Below are positions 43,890 through 55,862 of a stretch of 64,000 bases of DNA, piece after piece. The number at the start of each line of letters is the position of its first letter. The first letter of the stretch is position 1. The DNA comes from Cynocephalus volans (Eukaryota; Chordata; Mammalia; Dermoptera; Cynocephalidae). The stretch spans positions 15,676,501 to 15,740,500 of the forward strand of contig NC_084467.1 of assembly GCF_027409185.1 (NCBI RefSeq). Reading direction: 5' to 3'. The notes beneath the pieces are model-generated. The model was given only the letters and a program-made list of their open reading frames with translations. It was not told the origin of the DNA and searched no databases. Both the position numbers and the translations under genes were made by a program.

Positions 43890-44220
43890 TGGCTCTACTA
43901 GCCATTAGACTAGGTTACGCTGCAGTAAAAAGTAGCAACATCTTAATTCCTGCTCATCCTGCATGTCCAAAGCTGGTCGTACACATCGTCACCTAACACC
44001 CTCACTCCTATATCCAGGTTAACAGAGACCCTTTGCGGGCACGTGCCTCCAGGATCACTGTGGCAGGGAACAGGACACAGCCAAATGCACACTGGCTTTT
44101 AAAGCTTCCACCCAGGAGTGACACACCTCACTTGCACCTATTTCATTGGCTGAAGCAAGACACCCATCCAGGCCTTCGAGGGGGCAGGGACTGGCAGCCT
44201 GCCATCTGTCCAGAGGAGAA
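43890..44220. repeat. Old LTR-like repeat
   Basis: ctaggttacgctgcagtaaa, ctgctcatcctgcatgtcca, gagtgacacacctcacttgc and gagggggcagggactggcag follow a common old mammalian LTR-like family that I do not name with confidence. Confidence 0.5.
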
Positions 44221-44514
44221 CTGGGAAGATCTGTCCAGCAGCATGAAGATCACATGCTGGTTTATTCAAGACAGGAGCATCACAGCATTTATCAGAATAC
44301 TAACAGGAAATAGGGGAAAGAGGAAAGGTCATCTAGAGTTGAGTCCCTTCAAGGGTCTTAGCCCCCAACTCTGGCCACTAGCACCCAGCTCTGACCAGCA
44401 GACCTTGGCCAGCAGAACTGGCTTCTGCCACTCCCAAGCCCCAGCTTGGCAAATCAGCAGGTCAGTATTAACAGAGAAAACTCTGCCCAAGGAGTTCCAA
44501 TCCCCTCATGTTAT

Positions 44515-44660
44515 TGTCCCTCTGAGCCTCAATCCTCCTGCTCGTTAACATGGGGATAAAAATCTTTATTTTACCCCTACTTGTAGAGCTTTAATTAATT
44601 CAGAGATGTGAGAATGCTTTGATTATAAATTGCTTAGTAGAAGGCCTGGAGGCTTATTAT
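44515..44660 (+). repeat. MIR SINE 3' part
   Basis: ctgagcctcaatcctcctgc and acatggggataaaaatcttt, then a degraded 3' end. Confidence 0.65.
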
Positions 44661-45024
44661 TACTTTCATGACTCACTGGTACATTTGAAAGGGTAAATTC
44701 ATCAGGGGCTAGAACCCCGTCATTACTTTCAATTCCATCGTTTTCATTTCTATGAACCTTTAAAGACTTTTCTAAGATAATTCATTTCTAAGAGATTTCT
44801 CACAAGACTATTGGAAGGTCTGGCCTTGGCCAGCTCATCCCCCTCATCCAATCTTCCCCTACATGGGACAAAGCCACCCACTCCCCTTTAAAAGGCAGCC
44901 CAGCATTTGTCCCTGGTTGGTTTGGTCTCTTGCTGACAACCCCACTTTGTACGTGGGACTCTCAAAGTGAGGGCTTTTCTCTTGCTTCTATGGCAATGGG
45001 CTACCGTCACTACGGATTTTGTTG

Positions 45025-45240
45025 AGGCATAATGGTAAATGCAGAGGCACCGGCATGAGACTGCCAGGGTTCAATTCCCAGACCCATCACTTACTAGCTT
45101 TATGACTTTGGGCAGGTTTCTTAACCTCTCTTACGTTCAATCAAATCATCAGTTTTACAAAATTGCATTTATAGGGTCATGAAGAGTCATTGTGATAATC
45201 CATAAACATTGCTTAGCACAGTGCCTTGTCTCAATGGCAG
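45025..45240 (+). repeat. MIR SINE, near full length
   Basis: gggttcaattcccagaccca, gactttgggcaggtttctta, gcttagcacagtgccttg. Confidence 0.85.
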
Positions 45241-45744
45241 AGCTTGTCATAAGTGCTGGGAACCTCTAAACCCTAAAATCTTATCTCCTTAAACCTGGTT
45301 GGCAGTGGGGAATTCAGCATCCTAAACACAGCTTCTGCACCCACTGGTGCCCTGCCAAGACGAGGGGTACTGCAGACCTTGTCCGAGGTTCCCCTGCAGC
45401 AAGTTGCCCTGGGAGATCCACTGTGGAGCTCCCTGTGTGTCCATCATGTTCCATTTGCCTCTTTGCTCAGATGATTTCCCAGTGGGATTCGCCTCTAATG
45501 TGCCGACGCTGTAGGAGGGAGAGCAGCGGTATTAATCTAGCGTCTCTGTTCAAAACGTGGAGAAGGATGCTGCCTCCTCTCCCCACACCCACCCCTGCAC
45601 CCCACTCCTCGAAGGTACAGGGGGATGTGGAACCCTGGGGGGTTGCCCCGGTAGTATCAAGGGGTAACAGCCTCTGAACAAGAGCAGGTGGGTTCACGGG
45701 AACACTCACTTGGCCTTGGTACCTGGACCTGGCTGGATGGTAGC
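45241..45744. other. Unique sequence
   Basis: I recognise no gene or repeat. Confidence 0.45.
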
Positions 45745-45960
45745 AGGCAGCAGAGGGACATGGTTAACAAGTTCTGGGGCCTGACTGCTTGAATTCAAAT
45801 CCACCAACTTGCTCTACCACCAACCTGCTGTGTGACCTTGAGATTTACTTAACCTCTCTGGGTCTTGGTTTCCTTGCAACAAAGTGGGGATGATCTGCCT
45901 GATAGGGTCTTTATGAGGAACTAAATGAGATAATCCCTGTGGCACCCAGGAAACAGTGCC
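45745..45960 (+). repeat. MIR SINE, near full length
   Basis: gcttgaattcaaatccacca, gctgtgtgaccttgagattt, aacctctctgggtcttggtt, aactaaatgagataatccct. Confidence 0.87.
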
Positions 45961-46179
45961 ACCCTTGAGAGTAGACTAAGTAGTCAGACACACGGCCCCC
46001 TTAAAATGTGTGGAGAACGGAGGAAATGACGCACACCTTTAGTTGCTATGAGTTCTGTGTCCAGGAGACCCTGGACTATCAACTTGGAAGGGAGATGTGG
46101 CATCAATTATCCAGTTTCACTGCCTTTTTTTGTTAAAGAAACTAGGACCCAGGCGGAGCTGGAGGATGACCCTCTCCAG

Positions 46180-46605
46180 GTCACTCATTCATTCATTCAG
46201 CAAATAAGTATTGGTGTTGGGGGGGTGGTGATAAAGCCTTGTGGTTAAGAGCTGGATCTCTGAAGCCAGAGTCCAAATCTCAGCTCTACCATGTACAAAT
46301 ATATCACCTTGGGCAAGGGATGTAACCACTCTGGACCTCAGTTTCCTCATCTGCAAAATGGGGATAATAGTTATGCTTACTTCATAAGGTTGTCTGGAGG
46401 GTTACTTGAACTAATTCATGAAAATCATTTAGAACAACATCTAGCATATAGTAAAGTTCAATATGTGTCAGCTATTTGGTTTTTTAAAAATGTTTCAGGC
46501 ACTGTGCCATGTGCTGGGGAACATAACAAGGAAGAAGACAGCTTCTGTCCCTGCCTCCAGGTCTTACACGCTTAAGGATGTTGGGCAAAGACAGACACTA
46601 AACCA
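46180..46605 (-). repeat. Antisense L2 split by a sense MIR (46,228-46,475)
   Basis: L2 starts with cactcattcattcattcagc (to about 46,220). A full MIR follows (ggttaagagctggatctctg, gacctcagtttcctcatctg, gaaaatcatttagaacaaca). L2 then resumes (caggcactgtgccatgtgct, ctgcctccaggtcttacac). Confidence 0.75.
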
Positions 46606-47063
46606 GTGACCCACCAATCTTTATGTCCTACCGGCTGTGCTGTGTGCCAGGCCAGAGAGACATGGGCACGGCTGTATGGGTGATAGCAGGGTCCCAGGCT
46701 GGGGTTCATGTACAGTGGGTGGCAGAGCTGGCACTCAGGCCTGGGGGTGTTTTGAATCCCTGTCCAGTGGCCTCTGCTACCCCACATGGCCTCACTGTGC
46801 CATCTGAGGGGACAGATTATCGGGGGAAACAGGCTCACAGCTTGGCACACACCGATCTGGGACCTCAGAGGGAAGTTAAGCAATGACTATATTCTTCAGC
46901 CAACACCTAGTCTGGGGGCCTGGGATGCCTGGATGGCAGGTCTTAGGGCTGTGGGTGGCCATGGCCACCAGGGGGAAATGCCAAAAACTCAGGTGCCATT
47001 TCTAAGTTGGTGGGAGAGTAATACCAGGAGGACATCCCAAAAAGAAAAGAAGACTAAAGCAAC
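46606..47063. other. Unique sequence with possible MIR scrap
   Basis: cagagctggcactcaggcct (about 46,720) resembles an antisense MIR end. Nothing else is recognised. Confidence 0.4.
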
Positions 47064-47260
47064 AGGTAGCATTTACTGAGGACCAGAAAGCAGGCTGAGC
47101 ATTTTATCTGCAGCATCTCACTTGTAATCCTCACAGTAACCCTGGGAAAGAAACTACCTTTTCACCTGCCCATTACACAGAGGGTGAAACCCAGTTCCAG
47201 AGAAGCTCCCATCAAGACAGTGGTAGATAGGAAAGAGAGAAGGAGGGTTCCAGGGGCAGA
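47064..47260 (-). repeat. MIR SINE
   Basis: gcatctcacttgtaatcctc, acagtaaccctgggaaagaa, cccattacacagagggtgaa. Confidence 0.82.
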
Positions 47261-48149
47261 AATTCGCTCCCTAGCCTGTCATTTTACCATCTACAGGTGT
47301 TTGGGGAGGGCACGAAACTAGGATTACTCTTCAATTCCCAGGGGCCCTGCAGCTCTAGCAGGGCAATGGCTGCAGGTTGGATTCCAAAAGAGCCCTCCCT
47401 CTGTTCTGTCACCCTGTGAGCTCCTCAGCAGACAGGGAGGGGTGTGCTGGAGACAGGGACAGGGCTGGAAGCCACATAGAGAATCCATTTAGTGCCTTTC
47501 AACGGGACGGCAGGGATGCTAGCAGCTCAGCGGGGTGAGCTCTCCTTGCAGATGAGCCCCTGGAAAGGTGGCCATGAACTGAATCTGTGCAAAGAGACTC
47601 CAGTTCTCCCAGCAATGCATGGGCCCATTTCTGAGTGACCCTCAGTGGGCAGTGGCTCCAATGGTGGAGCCTCACTGGGCCCCCAGGGACAGGCACCTGC
47701 CAGCCAGCACCATGTACATGTGTTTAAGCCACCCCTGATCTCATACAGCAAGAATCTTTTCAGAAACCCTACAGACAGGCCTCACTTATCTGGAGTTTTC
47801 AAATTTGGATGTGCCTATTTCTCTTTTCTTCAGCAGATCTTCAGAAACCACAGGCAGTTTGGGTCTTGGCCTCCTGTGGGGCTGACTGTCCTGGACGCCC
47901 AAGTGGCTGGACTCCAGGTCTGCCAGGCAGTGTGAGGACACTATGCACTGAGAAGCCTGGTCATTTCCTATCCTGATTGCTCCCCCGATTCTACACACCA
48001 CCCTCCTGCCCCTGCAAAAGGAGACTACAGCCATCTCTGGGATGGAATCCTATGGGCTTTGGGCTGAAATAGAGGGGTTTCCCCCACTACTGAATTCTTA
48101 AAATGAACCTGTAGCCAAGGCCTATTCCTACCCCCAACACATTATATCT
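47261..48149. other. Unique sequence
   Basis: I recognise no gene or repeat. Confidence 0.45.
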
Positions 48150-48725
48150 TATTAATTTGTTCACCCATTCATTCAACAAATAGAGCACATGCCATCTGTG
48201 TACTGCTGAGCAGCAACTATGGGCAGACACTAGAGAGAGAAACAGAGTTCTTGCCTTGAGTTCTAGGAGTAAACAGCCCCTGGTTGGGGTGGGTGGCAAA
48301 TGGGACACAAGGCCTGAGGGCAGGGGCCTTGTCTGTCTTGTTCACTGCTGTAGCCCAGGCCTAGCACAGTGTCGGGCAGAGAGTAGGGACTCCATGTATG
48401 TTCATCGCATGGACACCTGACATGTGGATAATGAGGTGGATAACACAAGAGGTGCTGACTGTGCTAGCGGGGGAATGATCTTATGCAGCTCAGGACCCCA
48501 AGAGGGCTCCATGAAGATGGTGGCATTTGAGCTGGACCTTGAAGGATGGGTAGGATTTCCTCCAGGGGAGAGGGATAGGATAGGGGCAGTGTTCCCACCA
48601 AAGCCAGCAGCATCAGTAGAGCTACGGCCATGGGAGAAGCCAGGCTTGTGTGGGGGAATAGCAAGAGGCCCTGACTGGCTGGAGCGTGGGGGAATGGGCT
48701 GGGGTGAGGATCAGAAGCATGAATT
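48150..48725. repeat. Three L2 fragments in mixed orientation
   Basis: 48,150-48,260 is antisense (cccattcattcaacaaatag). 48,310-48,410 is sense (gtctgtcttgttcactgctg, taggcctagcacag-like). 48,440-48,725 is antisense (ggctccatgaagatggtggc, gagctggaccttgaaggatg). Confidence 0.72.
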
Positions 48726-49534
48726 TGTTACCCACATCAATTGGATGTGGGCCTGAAGTGGAGAGGTCTAGAGGAAGGAGAACAGAATGTGAAAGCCCCA
48801 GAATTCCAGAAGCTTAGAACAATCAGAGCAGATCCAGAGAACCCACCAACTCTGCCCCACTTTGATGAGAGTGTTGGAGTTGTGGGTGAGGTGGTCCTTG
48901 GGGCTTCCTATGGGACATAAAAGCAAGGACTTCCTAGAGGGGTCAGAGGTGGGGAAAAGAATGAGGACCCCCAGCCCGAGGTAAGTGGGCAGGTGGAGAG
49001 CCCACAGTTGCTTGGTGGGCTCACTGTCTGCATCTAGCCCAGGCCTGGCTGAGCCCCCTCGGCTGGCAGAGCATGATCTGGAGCGGATTTGGCAAGATGA
49101 GGGTAAGAGGCTTCCAGAATGGCTTCCCAGCTCTGTGGGCCTGGAGAAAGCTAAAGCCTAAGGTTAAGTAACTTGCTCAAGGCCACAAAGAATGTAAGTG
49201 GCCGAGCCCAGCAGAGTAATTGGGCCAATTACTCTGAAGTGGTGTCTGGGGACTCTAACCCCAGGCAGCACTCCAGAGACTGGCACCTAGCCACTACCCC
49301 ACAAGCAAGTTCTGCCTTTCCAAACTCCTTCTGGAAAGCAAATATCCCCTGGCTAGGGGGCATGAGGCCCCTCTCCTTGGCCCCAGGAGCACTGATGCAG
49401 GCCTTCCCCACCCCCCCTACGCGCTGTCGTGGTGGCTGAAGACAAGCAGGGCATCAGGACTCTCTTCTCCCTGCCCCTTCCCTGTACATCCCTCCCTCTC
49501 CTGTGCTCAGCATGGGCTAGGATGCAGCCTGGGG
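48726..49534. other. Mostly unique sequence
   Basis: Includes a MIR scrap (-, about 49,140-49,220: ggttaagtaacttgctcaag). No gene is seen. Confidence 0.45.
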
Positions 49535-49690
49535 AACGGAAGGAACAGGCTTTGGAGACAAGGCTGGTTCCCATCCAGCTGGGCCACTCACTGGCTGTGT
49601 AATGCTGGACTCCAGACTTCCCCTCTGAGCCTGTGAAGCAGGGGTAGCTGTGAGCACTAGCAATGGCTGTAAAGCACTGGCACCTGCGAG
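49535..49690 (+). repeat. MIR SINE
   Basis: aacaggctttggagacaagg, ccactcactggctgtgtaat, tcccctctgagcctgtgaag. Confidence 0.72.
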
Positions 49691-49779
49691 GTGCCCCCAT
49701 TCGGAGTTCCTCCTCTGAACTGAGCCCTATGCAGGGAGCGGGACACAGGCAGAGGAGGAGGTACACACACTGCTCTTAC

Positions 49780-50220
49780 AGAACTCACGGCCCCGTGAGG
49801 GGACACACCATTACAGATGGCCAGTCACAGCATCTCAGGATGTGGGATGTGATAGACAAGGGCCCAAGGGCTGTGGGAGCCCCCAAGGAGGGAGTGTCTG
49901 AGGGACTTGGGTGTCAGGGAAGGCTTCCTGGAGGAGGTGACAGTGGACCTGAGATCTGAATGATGAACAGGATTTTGAAAAGCAGAAGAAGCAATGCTCA
50001 TTCCAGGAAAAGTCTTCAGGACGTGAAAGAACCTGACCTGTTCAGGGCATGGTGAGAAGGTCAGTGTGTTTGGAGGAAAATAAACATGAAGGACATGGCA
50101 GGAGGTGACAGGGAACAGAGAAGGGGACCCAGTGGGTAGAGCGTTGAATGTCATGCTAGGAGTGTGACTTGCCCTGTTGGACAAAAGCAAGAGAAAGCCA
50201 TTAAGCTCAGGGGAGAATGG
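49780..50220 (-). repeat. L2 LINE, antisense
   Basis: gggaaggcttcctggaggag, gacctgagatctgaatgatg, gctcattccaggaaaagtct, gaatgtcatgctaggagtgt. Confidence 0.8.
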
Positions 50221-50224
50221 AGGC

Positions 50225-50284
50225 CTGCGTTTGTGTGTGTACGTGTTGCATGTGTGTGTGTTGTATATGTGTATGCGTATGGTG
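50225..50284 (+). repeat. TG-rich low-complexity tract
   Basis: cgtttgtgtgtgtacgtgtt, then gcatgtgtgtgtgttgtata. Confidence 0.8.
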
Positions 50285-50454
50285 ACAGAGGGGACCAGGG
50301 GAAACAGCCTGGAGGTTGAAGGACCGATTAGGAGATGGTAGAGATGGTCCAGGGGAGAGCAACCAAGCAGAAGCAGTGAGGATGGAGAGGAGGGGAGGGG
50401 AGGATTTCAAAAGAATGCTCAGGCAGAAGCAATGAGACTTGAAGAAGCTTAATG

Positions 50455-50905
50455 TAGGAGTAGTACAACCTCCTGGTTAAGCACATAGGCTCTGTGGTCC
50501 TTTTCTTGGGTTCGACTCCCAGCCCCATCGTTTACTGGCTGTGTGGCCTTGGGCAAGTTATCTCACCTCTGTGAGCCTTGGTGATTTCTTATAAAATAGG
50601 GATAGTAAGAGGACCTACCTGTGAGAGATGTTGCAAAATTTTATATCTAAAGCACTTAGAGTGGTGTTTCATCCATTCAGTAAATATTTAGTGAACCTCT
50701 ACCATGTGCCCAGCACTATGCTATGGGTAACAGATATGACAGTGAGCAAACTAACATAAAATCCCTGCCCTCATGGGGATTACACTCTAGAGAGCTGGGG
50801 AGATGCATTAGAAAAGATAAATAAGCAAAATAGACATTATGTCAGATGGTGATAAGTGTTAAGGAAAAAACAAGGGAAGAAGGCTAGGCAGTGTTGGGAG
50901 GTTGT
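50455..50905. repeat. MIR (+) followed by L2 (antisense)
   Basis: MIR at 50,455-50,672 (gttcgactcccagccccatc, ggccttgggcaagttatctc, tctaaagcacttagagtggt). L2 at about 50,672-50,905 (ccattcagtaaatatttagt, ctgccctcatggggattaca, gtcagatggtgataagtgtt). Confidence 0.85.
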
Positions 50906-51664
50906 GATGTTAAGAGTGAGTGGTCTTGCAGGGGGAGCAGTCAGGGATGGGGTCTGATGTTCAAGGCATGAGAGTGGACATAGAGGCTGAGCTGGAAAGG
51001 AAGCAAAGATTACTGACATGCAGGGATCAAGGGATAAACACATTGTTCCCGTGGATGCTAAAGTCACCCAGGATGATTGCAGGGCTTGGGGGACAGAGGA
51101 AGCCGTGAACCAGGTGCCAAGTCTTTGCCAAAAGAAGGGTGTGATCAGGACCTTGGAGATGGCAAGCAACTAAGGGAGAAGGTAGACCCCAAGGAGAAGG
51201 GCTTTTACAGAAGAATAGTTGGAGCAGCAACTGGGACCAGGGAGGGCATCCATGCCACCTCCCGACTCTGAGGGGTGACAAAGAATAAGCAGCCCATCCT
51301 GGAGAGGATGCAGGGGAAGCGAGGCCTCAGGCAGGGCACAGGACACAGGGGAGCTTGCTGACTGTGCTGGTTAGGGCAGTGGTTACAGAAGGCACAGAGG
51401 GAGGTGGGTTACAGAAGGCCAGGAGATGGCTCAGGAGCACAGAATCCCAGAGCATCTCCTGTGGATTGATGGTCTGTTATAAGACGGACGGGATCTATTG
51501 CCAGCAGGGAGGGTAGATTTGGGTCATAACTGATCAACAGTGGAAAGACAGCCTAATGGATTTAGCTTCTCTGAGGAGCTGCCCTGGGCCTGGTGGCCAG
51601 AGGACTTCTCAGCCTGACCGATGCAAAACCCCGAAACAGCCAGCTTGCCATTGTGACTACATAT
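50906..51664. other. Unique sequence, possibly eroded L2
   Basis: Purine-rich. Some stretches resemble antisense L2 (gagtggacatagaggctgag), but too weakly to call. Confidence 0.35.
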
Positions 51665-52265
51665 TGATTGATTCATTCATTCAACAAATATTTATTCACC
51701 ACCTACTATTAGTGCAAGCACAATTCAAGGCAGTTGGGATATATCAGTGAGAAAAACAGGCCTCAATCCCTGCCCTTGTGGAGAAGAGACAGATAATGAG
51801 CAATAAACATAAATATTTTTTATATAACGTGTTGGTAATACGTGCTATGGAAGAAATAAAAACAGAACAGGATGAGGGACTGGAAATGAAAATGTGGGAA
51901 GGGCTGCAAGTTTAAATATGGTGTTAAGGGTAGACCTCCATGAGAAGGGGCTGTTTGAGCAAAGACTTGAAGGGCCAAGGGAGCGAGCCATGTGGCTATC
52001 TATGGGAACACCATTCCTGGAAATGGAAAGAGCCAGTGCCAAAGATCTGAGGCAGGAGAAGGGCTACCGTGAAGTCATTAAGGGGGAGGTCAGGAAGGAA
52101 ACCAGCATGGGCTCAGATCAGTAGGATCTTAAGGGACCTGGGGGAGCCATCAGGGGATTTGAGCCATAGAGTCACATGGCTGGACCTTGTCTTCAAAGGA
52201 TCACTCTGGCTGCTCCACTGGGAAGAGACTAGGGGGATGTTGGGGAGACAGCTGTGGAGGTAACA
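51665..52265 (-). repeat. L2 LINE, antisense, well preserved
   Basis: attcattcattcaacaaata, gccttgagcaaagac-type blocks (ctgtttgagcaaagacttga), gggagcgagccatgtggcta, ggatcactctggctgctcca. Confidence 0.9.
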
Positions 52266-52392
52266 AGAAGGGGTCAGATTCTGAACCTGCAGCTCTGTTC
52301 AATACTGTCTTTTCCATTAATTTCTGTGCTCACACCTGCCTTATTTCCCATGGTATCTCCAGCACCTGGTGTCCTTTAATGTCCTTGGGAGG

Positions 52393-52462
52393 CTGCTGTC
52401 ATTCATTCATTCATTTCACTTTATAAATATTTATTGAGCACCTATTATGTGCCAGGCATAAA
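52393..52462 (-). repeat. L2 3' end, antisense, truncated by a mariner insertion
   Basis: cattcattcattcatttcac, then ttattgagcacctattatgt and gccaggcata, stopping at the mariner element that follows. Confidence 0.85.
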
Positions 52463-52464
52463 TA

Positions 52465-52546
52465 CAAGGGTACTTCGAAAAGTTCATGGAAAAATAGAAT
52501 TAAAACATGATACAAATCTTTCCATAAACTTTTTAAAGTATCCTCA
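52465..52546. mobile_element. Palindromic mariner-type MITE, ~82 bp
   Basis: Terminal inverted repeats caagggtacttcgaaaagtt and (reversed from the right end) tgaggatactttaaaaagtt fold into a hairpin with atgga continuing the stem. Flanking TA dinucleotides at 52,463-52,464 and 52,547-52,548 fit a Tc1/mariner target. The element is a non-autonomous derivative with no transposase. Confidence 0.85.
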
Positions 52547-52548
52547 TA

Positions 52549-53334
52549 TAAAGAATGTCCAACTCAGAAAGACAGCCATCATTTGGGATTTATAATTTCT
52601 AGACCAACAGGAGACAGTCTTGGCATTTAACAGGCACACCAGGAACATCCTCTAAGCCACACAGAACTCTAAGTGTCCAGGCTCAGTGGGACATTCCATC
52701 AAAGAATCACAGTCCAGCCCCCCAAATCATTCTAATCTTTCTATGTGCCTCTTAGAGAACAGGAAATGGGACCCAAGTTTTAATTCCAGTCGCCCTTCTT
52801 AAAAAGCCTCTTTCCCCCCCTCCCCAGTGGCTGCTCTTAGGTCCTTGCTGTTTAAGTTCCTCCCTCCCTGTTCTCCCAGTCCCAGCCCCATTTCATCCCC
52901 TTTCTGTTTTCTCTGCCCTTTCCAGCCATTTTCCAGATTCAACATCCCAAAAGTCAAGGAAATGCATAAAGACAGGTTGTCTGGCAGATCAGGGAAGGAG
53001 GTGGGAACCACATAATAAATGTTGACCCCAACATATTGAATCAGCCCTGCTCACACCGGACATCATTCCTAATGCCAAGCCCTGGCTTCTCTCCGCTGTC
53101 CTGGAGATGGCATTGGTGGCTCCGTCCCCGACCCTGGGTGTTCCTGTGGTCTGATACCCACTTTAGGCCCAGGACGGGTTGGAACTGGAAGGGAGGACTC
53201 TCTGCATAATTCATTCTGGTCCCCTCTCTCACAGGGATGGTCCCAGGCTCCTCCTAGGTGAAAGTCCTGCACAAGCACCCATTGTCCTGCAGGTCTTCCA
53301 GGCACCCCAGACTCACACCCCAAACCAAACCCAT
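52549..53334. other. Unique sequence
   Basis: I recognise no gene or repeat. A C run (ccccccctcccc) lies near 52,814-52,825. Confidence 0.45.
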
Positions 53335-53612
53335 CTCTCTAGGCTTTGATGTCCTCTTCTGCAGAAGAACAATACTTCCCTTACAAGGTTTTGTGGGGAT
53401 TAAATGAGATAATATGCGTGCATGGCACATTTTCATTGTTTAATAGGTTCCAGCTGTCATTACTATGATTTTCCACCTACTCCCAAATTTCCTCTGCTGC
53501 TAGATTATGAGCTCCTTGAGGATGGTGCTGTGTCTTACCTTTGTATCCCCAGAGGCTAATTCAGTGTCTGGAATATAGTAGGTGCTTATCAATGCTGGAT
53601 GAATTGTTGAAA
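53335..53612 (+). repeat. MIR followed by L2 3' end, both sense
   Basis: MIR at 53,335-53,470 (acaaggttttgtggggatta, aatgagataatatgcgtgca). L2 at 53,480-53,612 (gattatgagctccttgagga, tgtatccccagaggctaatt, tagtaggtgcttatcaatgc). Confidence 0.83.
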
Positions 53613-54539
53613 AATATGCCTTAACTAGGCCCCACAGGACTTAAAGTTTCCTCTTTCGAAGAGGTTCTGTCATTCTTAAAGCATCGGTTCTGAGGGAGTC
53701 TGCCTTTGTTATCAGACATCTCTCAGCCGTGCCTCACTCGCCAGGGCGACAGGCAGTGTGGGAAGACTGGGTTGGATAAGATGCCCTCAGCCAGACTCCA
53801 AGACGAACTAAAGCTGAAGTCCAAGTACGCCACACTCTGGGTACCAGTTCATTGAAGCTGCATTCCCCAATCAGCATTCTGGACAGGAGTGAACCTGGCC
53901 AAGAAGGAGGAGGCGGGGAGCGTGGGTGGCAGAAGACAGGGCAGGAAATGAGCTCTGCCCTCTCGTTCTGTCCCTGGGGAGTAGCCAAGCTTTGCTCTGG
54001 CCACCAGGACAGACAACTTCAGAGAGAAGGCAGCCGGGAATACAGCAGCTCCCTCCTGCTCCTTATCTGCCTCCTGCTGTCAGTCAGCCAGACAGGAGAT
54101 GAACCAGCCAGGGCTGAGAGCCACTGGGGCCTGAGCCACAAGGGAGAAAGTAATTAAAAAGACACTGCTGTCTTGATGGGGTGTGGGAGCACCTGAAGAT
54201 CTTGGCTGGGGATATGGAGAGGACTTAGGGGGGAAGAGTTTCTTTCTTTGAGAAAGGACAGAGCAACCAGCACTCATTGAATAGCCTTGCAAATAAGTGG
54301 CAACAGGCTACCAGCCCATGGAAGCTTTGCTGGCTCATATACCACAGAAAGGAAAACCCACAGAGAACCTGACCTCAAACTTGTATTTCACGCCTTTTGT
54401 TTCACTTTGAGTCCCATTCCCACCCCGCCCCCCAAAGGCATGTGATTACTTGGGAGGGTCTCGGCAGCCTAAGAGATCATTGATTCATTGCCCTGAGAAG
54501 TGCTACAAAGGCCTGCGTGCTGGAAGGGTGAAAGGCATT
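53613..54539. other. Unique sequence
   Basis: I recognise no gene or repeat. The 84- and 101-codon frames here have no recognisable protein. Confidence 0.45.
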
Positions 54540-55290
54540 TGTTCTTTCATTCATTCCGTCAGCACTGAGGATACAATGGGAACAGACACAGACATGGTGT
54601 CTACGCAGTGCAGTACGCAGAGCATGTGCAGGCAACAAAATAATCTCGCAGAAAGAAAAACTACAGACCAGCAAACTGATAGAAATACCCTGTGGAGAGG
54701 AACTTGGCTCTGTGAGAGGGAGGTGGAGCCTGCTGGCCTCCCTGCACAGGGGACCTTCCTTGACACTGAAGGAAAGGTAGGTCAGTAGTTTAAAAATGGG
54801 TTGTGGGGAGAGCCTTCCAGGTAGAGTGGCAGGCACCACCAAGGTGGAAAGAGCAGGACACATTTGAGGAATGGAAGCTGCTGAGACCGACTAAGCATGT
54901 TTGGGGATGACAGGCTGGAGAGGTCAGCAGGGGTCAGACCACACAGGACCCCCGGCCACCTTAAGGGTTTAGGTCTCTGACTCAGGAGCAATGGGAAGCC
55001 AGTGATGGGGAAAAGAGGGTGACAGGGGTGGTGAGACCTGTCCAACTTGTGTGTTGGCACGTTCATTCTGGCCACTGGGTGGACAACGGATTCCACGGGG
55101 AAGAGTAGATTCAAGAGGCTGGTTAAGAAAGAGGTGCCAGAAGTGCCTCCCAGGTTTCTGGCCTGCCCACCTGGAGAGATGGGGACCCCCTCACTCTGGT
55201 GTCCTTTGGGAGTGTTCCTCACTTCCCTCACATCCCAAGTGTTGTCTGTAGTGGGTGATCCACTGACGTTGGAGGAAGGCCTTGGTGAGC
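54540..55290 (-). repeat. L2 LINE, antisense, long copy
   Basis: tttcattcattccgtcagca, caggtagagtggcaggcacc, gcaatgggaagccagtgatg, cgttcattctggccactggg. The minus-strand frames at 54,477-55,381 are remnants of the L2 reading direction, not a host gene. Confidence 0.85.
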
Positions 55291-55394
55291 CATTCTGCCG
55301 AGGAAACATCTGAGACCCAGGGATTATGGACTCACAAAGGAAGGGGGCAGAGCCTGAGTCCCTCCACTCCCATCCCAGCATGGTCTGTTGGGGG

Positions 55395-55540
55395 GATTCT
55401 AAGCAGGATGTGGGGCTGTTTGAGCTCTAGCCCTGACTATGCTTCAACCCACTGAGTGAATCTGGGCAGGTCACATGTCTTCAGGCCTCAGTTTCTCCAC
55501 CAGTGGAATGGAAAAAAAGAGCATGACCATTTCTCTTCTC
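55395..55540 (+). repeat. MIR SINE just upstream of the first coding exon
   Basis: tgggcaggtcacatgtcttc and ggcctcagtttctccaccag fit MIR. It ends about 160 bases before the exon. Confidence 0.75.
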
Positions 55541-55697
55541 AGGGGTGATTGACAGTTTTCATGGGGTCACGAATGGGGGTGTTCTTGAGGAAAATAGAGA
55601 ATGGCGCTCTGATTGCCTGGGAGGTCTGAAATGGGAAAACTGGGTTAAGTGAAGGATGGGGGCCTCCCCCACCTCCTGCCTTTCGTGTGTCTTGCAG

Positions 55698-55862
55698 GCC
55701 CTAAAGGCTGAGTAGCCAGCAGGATGCCTGGCCTGCTGAATCGGATCACAGGTGCAGCCCTGCCCCTCACCGCATCTGATGTCACCTCCTTCGTCAGTGG
55801 TTACGCCCTGGGCCTGACCGCCTCCCTCACCTACGGCAACCTGGAATCCCAGCCCTTCCAGG
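55698..55862 (+). CDS. VWA5B1: VWA5B1 first coding exon (5' UTR 55,698-55,723; CDS from 55,724)
   Basis: The acceptor follows a pyrimidine tract (tgtgtcttgcag, ending 55,697). The exon carries 26 bases of 5' UTR, then ATG at 55,724 in the context aggATGc. It encodes residues 1-46 plus one base of codon 47 and ends ...TTCCAGG before gtaagg at 55,863. The acceptor directly ahead of a 5' UTR stub shows that at least one non-coding exon lies upstream. The encoded piece begins the VIT domain (ends NLESQPFQ). Confidence 0.95.

Noticed and set aside
44033..44548. 171-codon + frame
   Set aside because: It runs from an old LTR-like repeat into a MIR and resembles no protein.
1..55000. UBXN10 or another neighbour gene upstream of VWA5B1
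   Set aside because: No frame shows the UBX domain or any other recognised protein. The interval appears intergenic.
54782..55381. 199-codon minus-strand frame
   Set aside because: It lies in an antisense L2 copy. The frame follows the decayed L2 reading direction, not a host gene.
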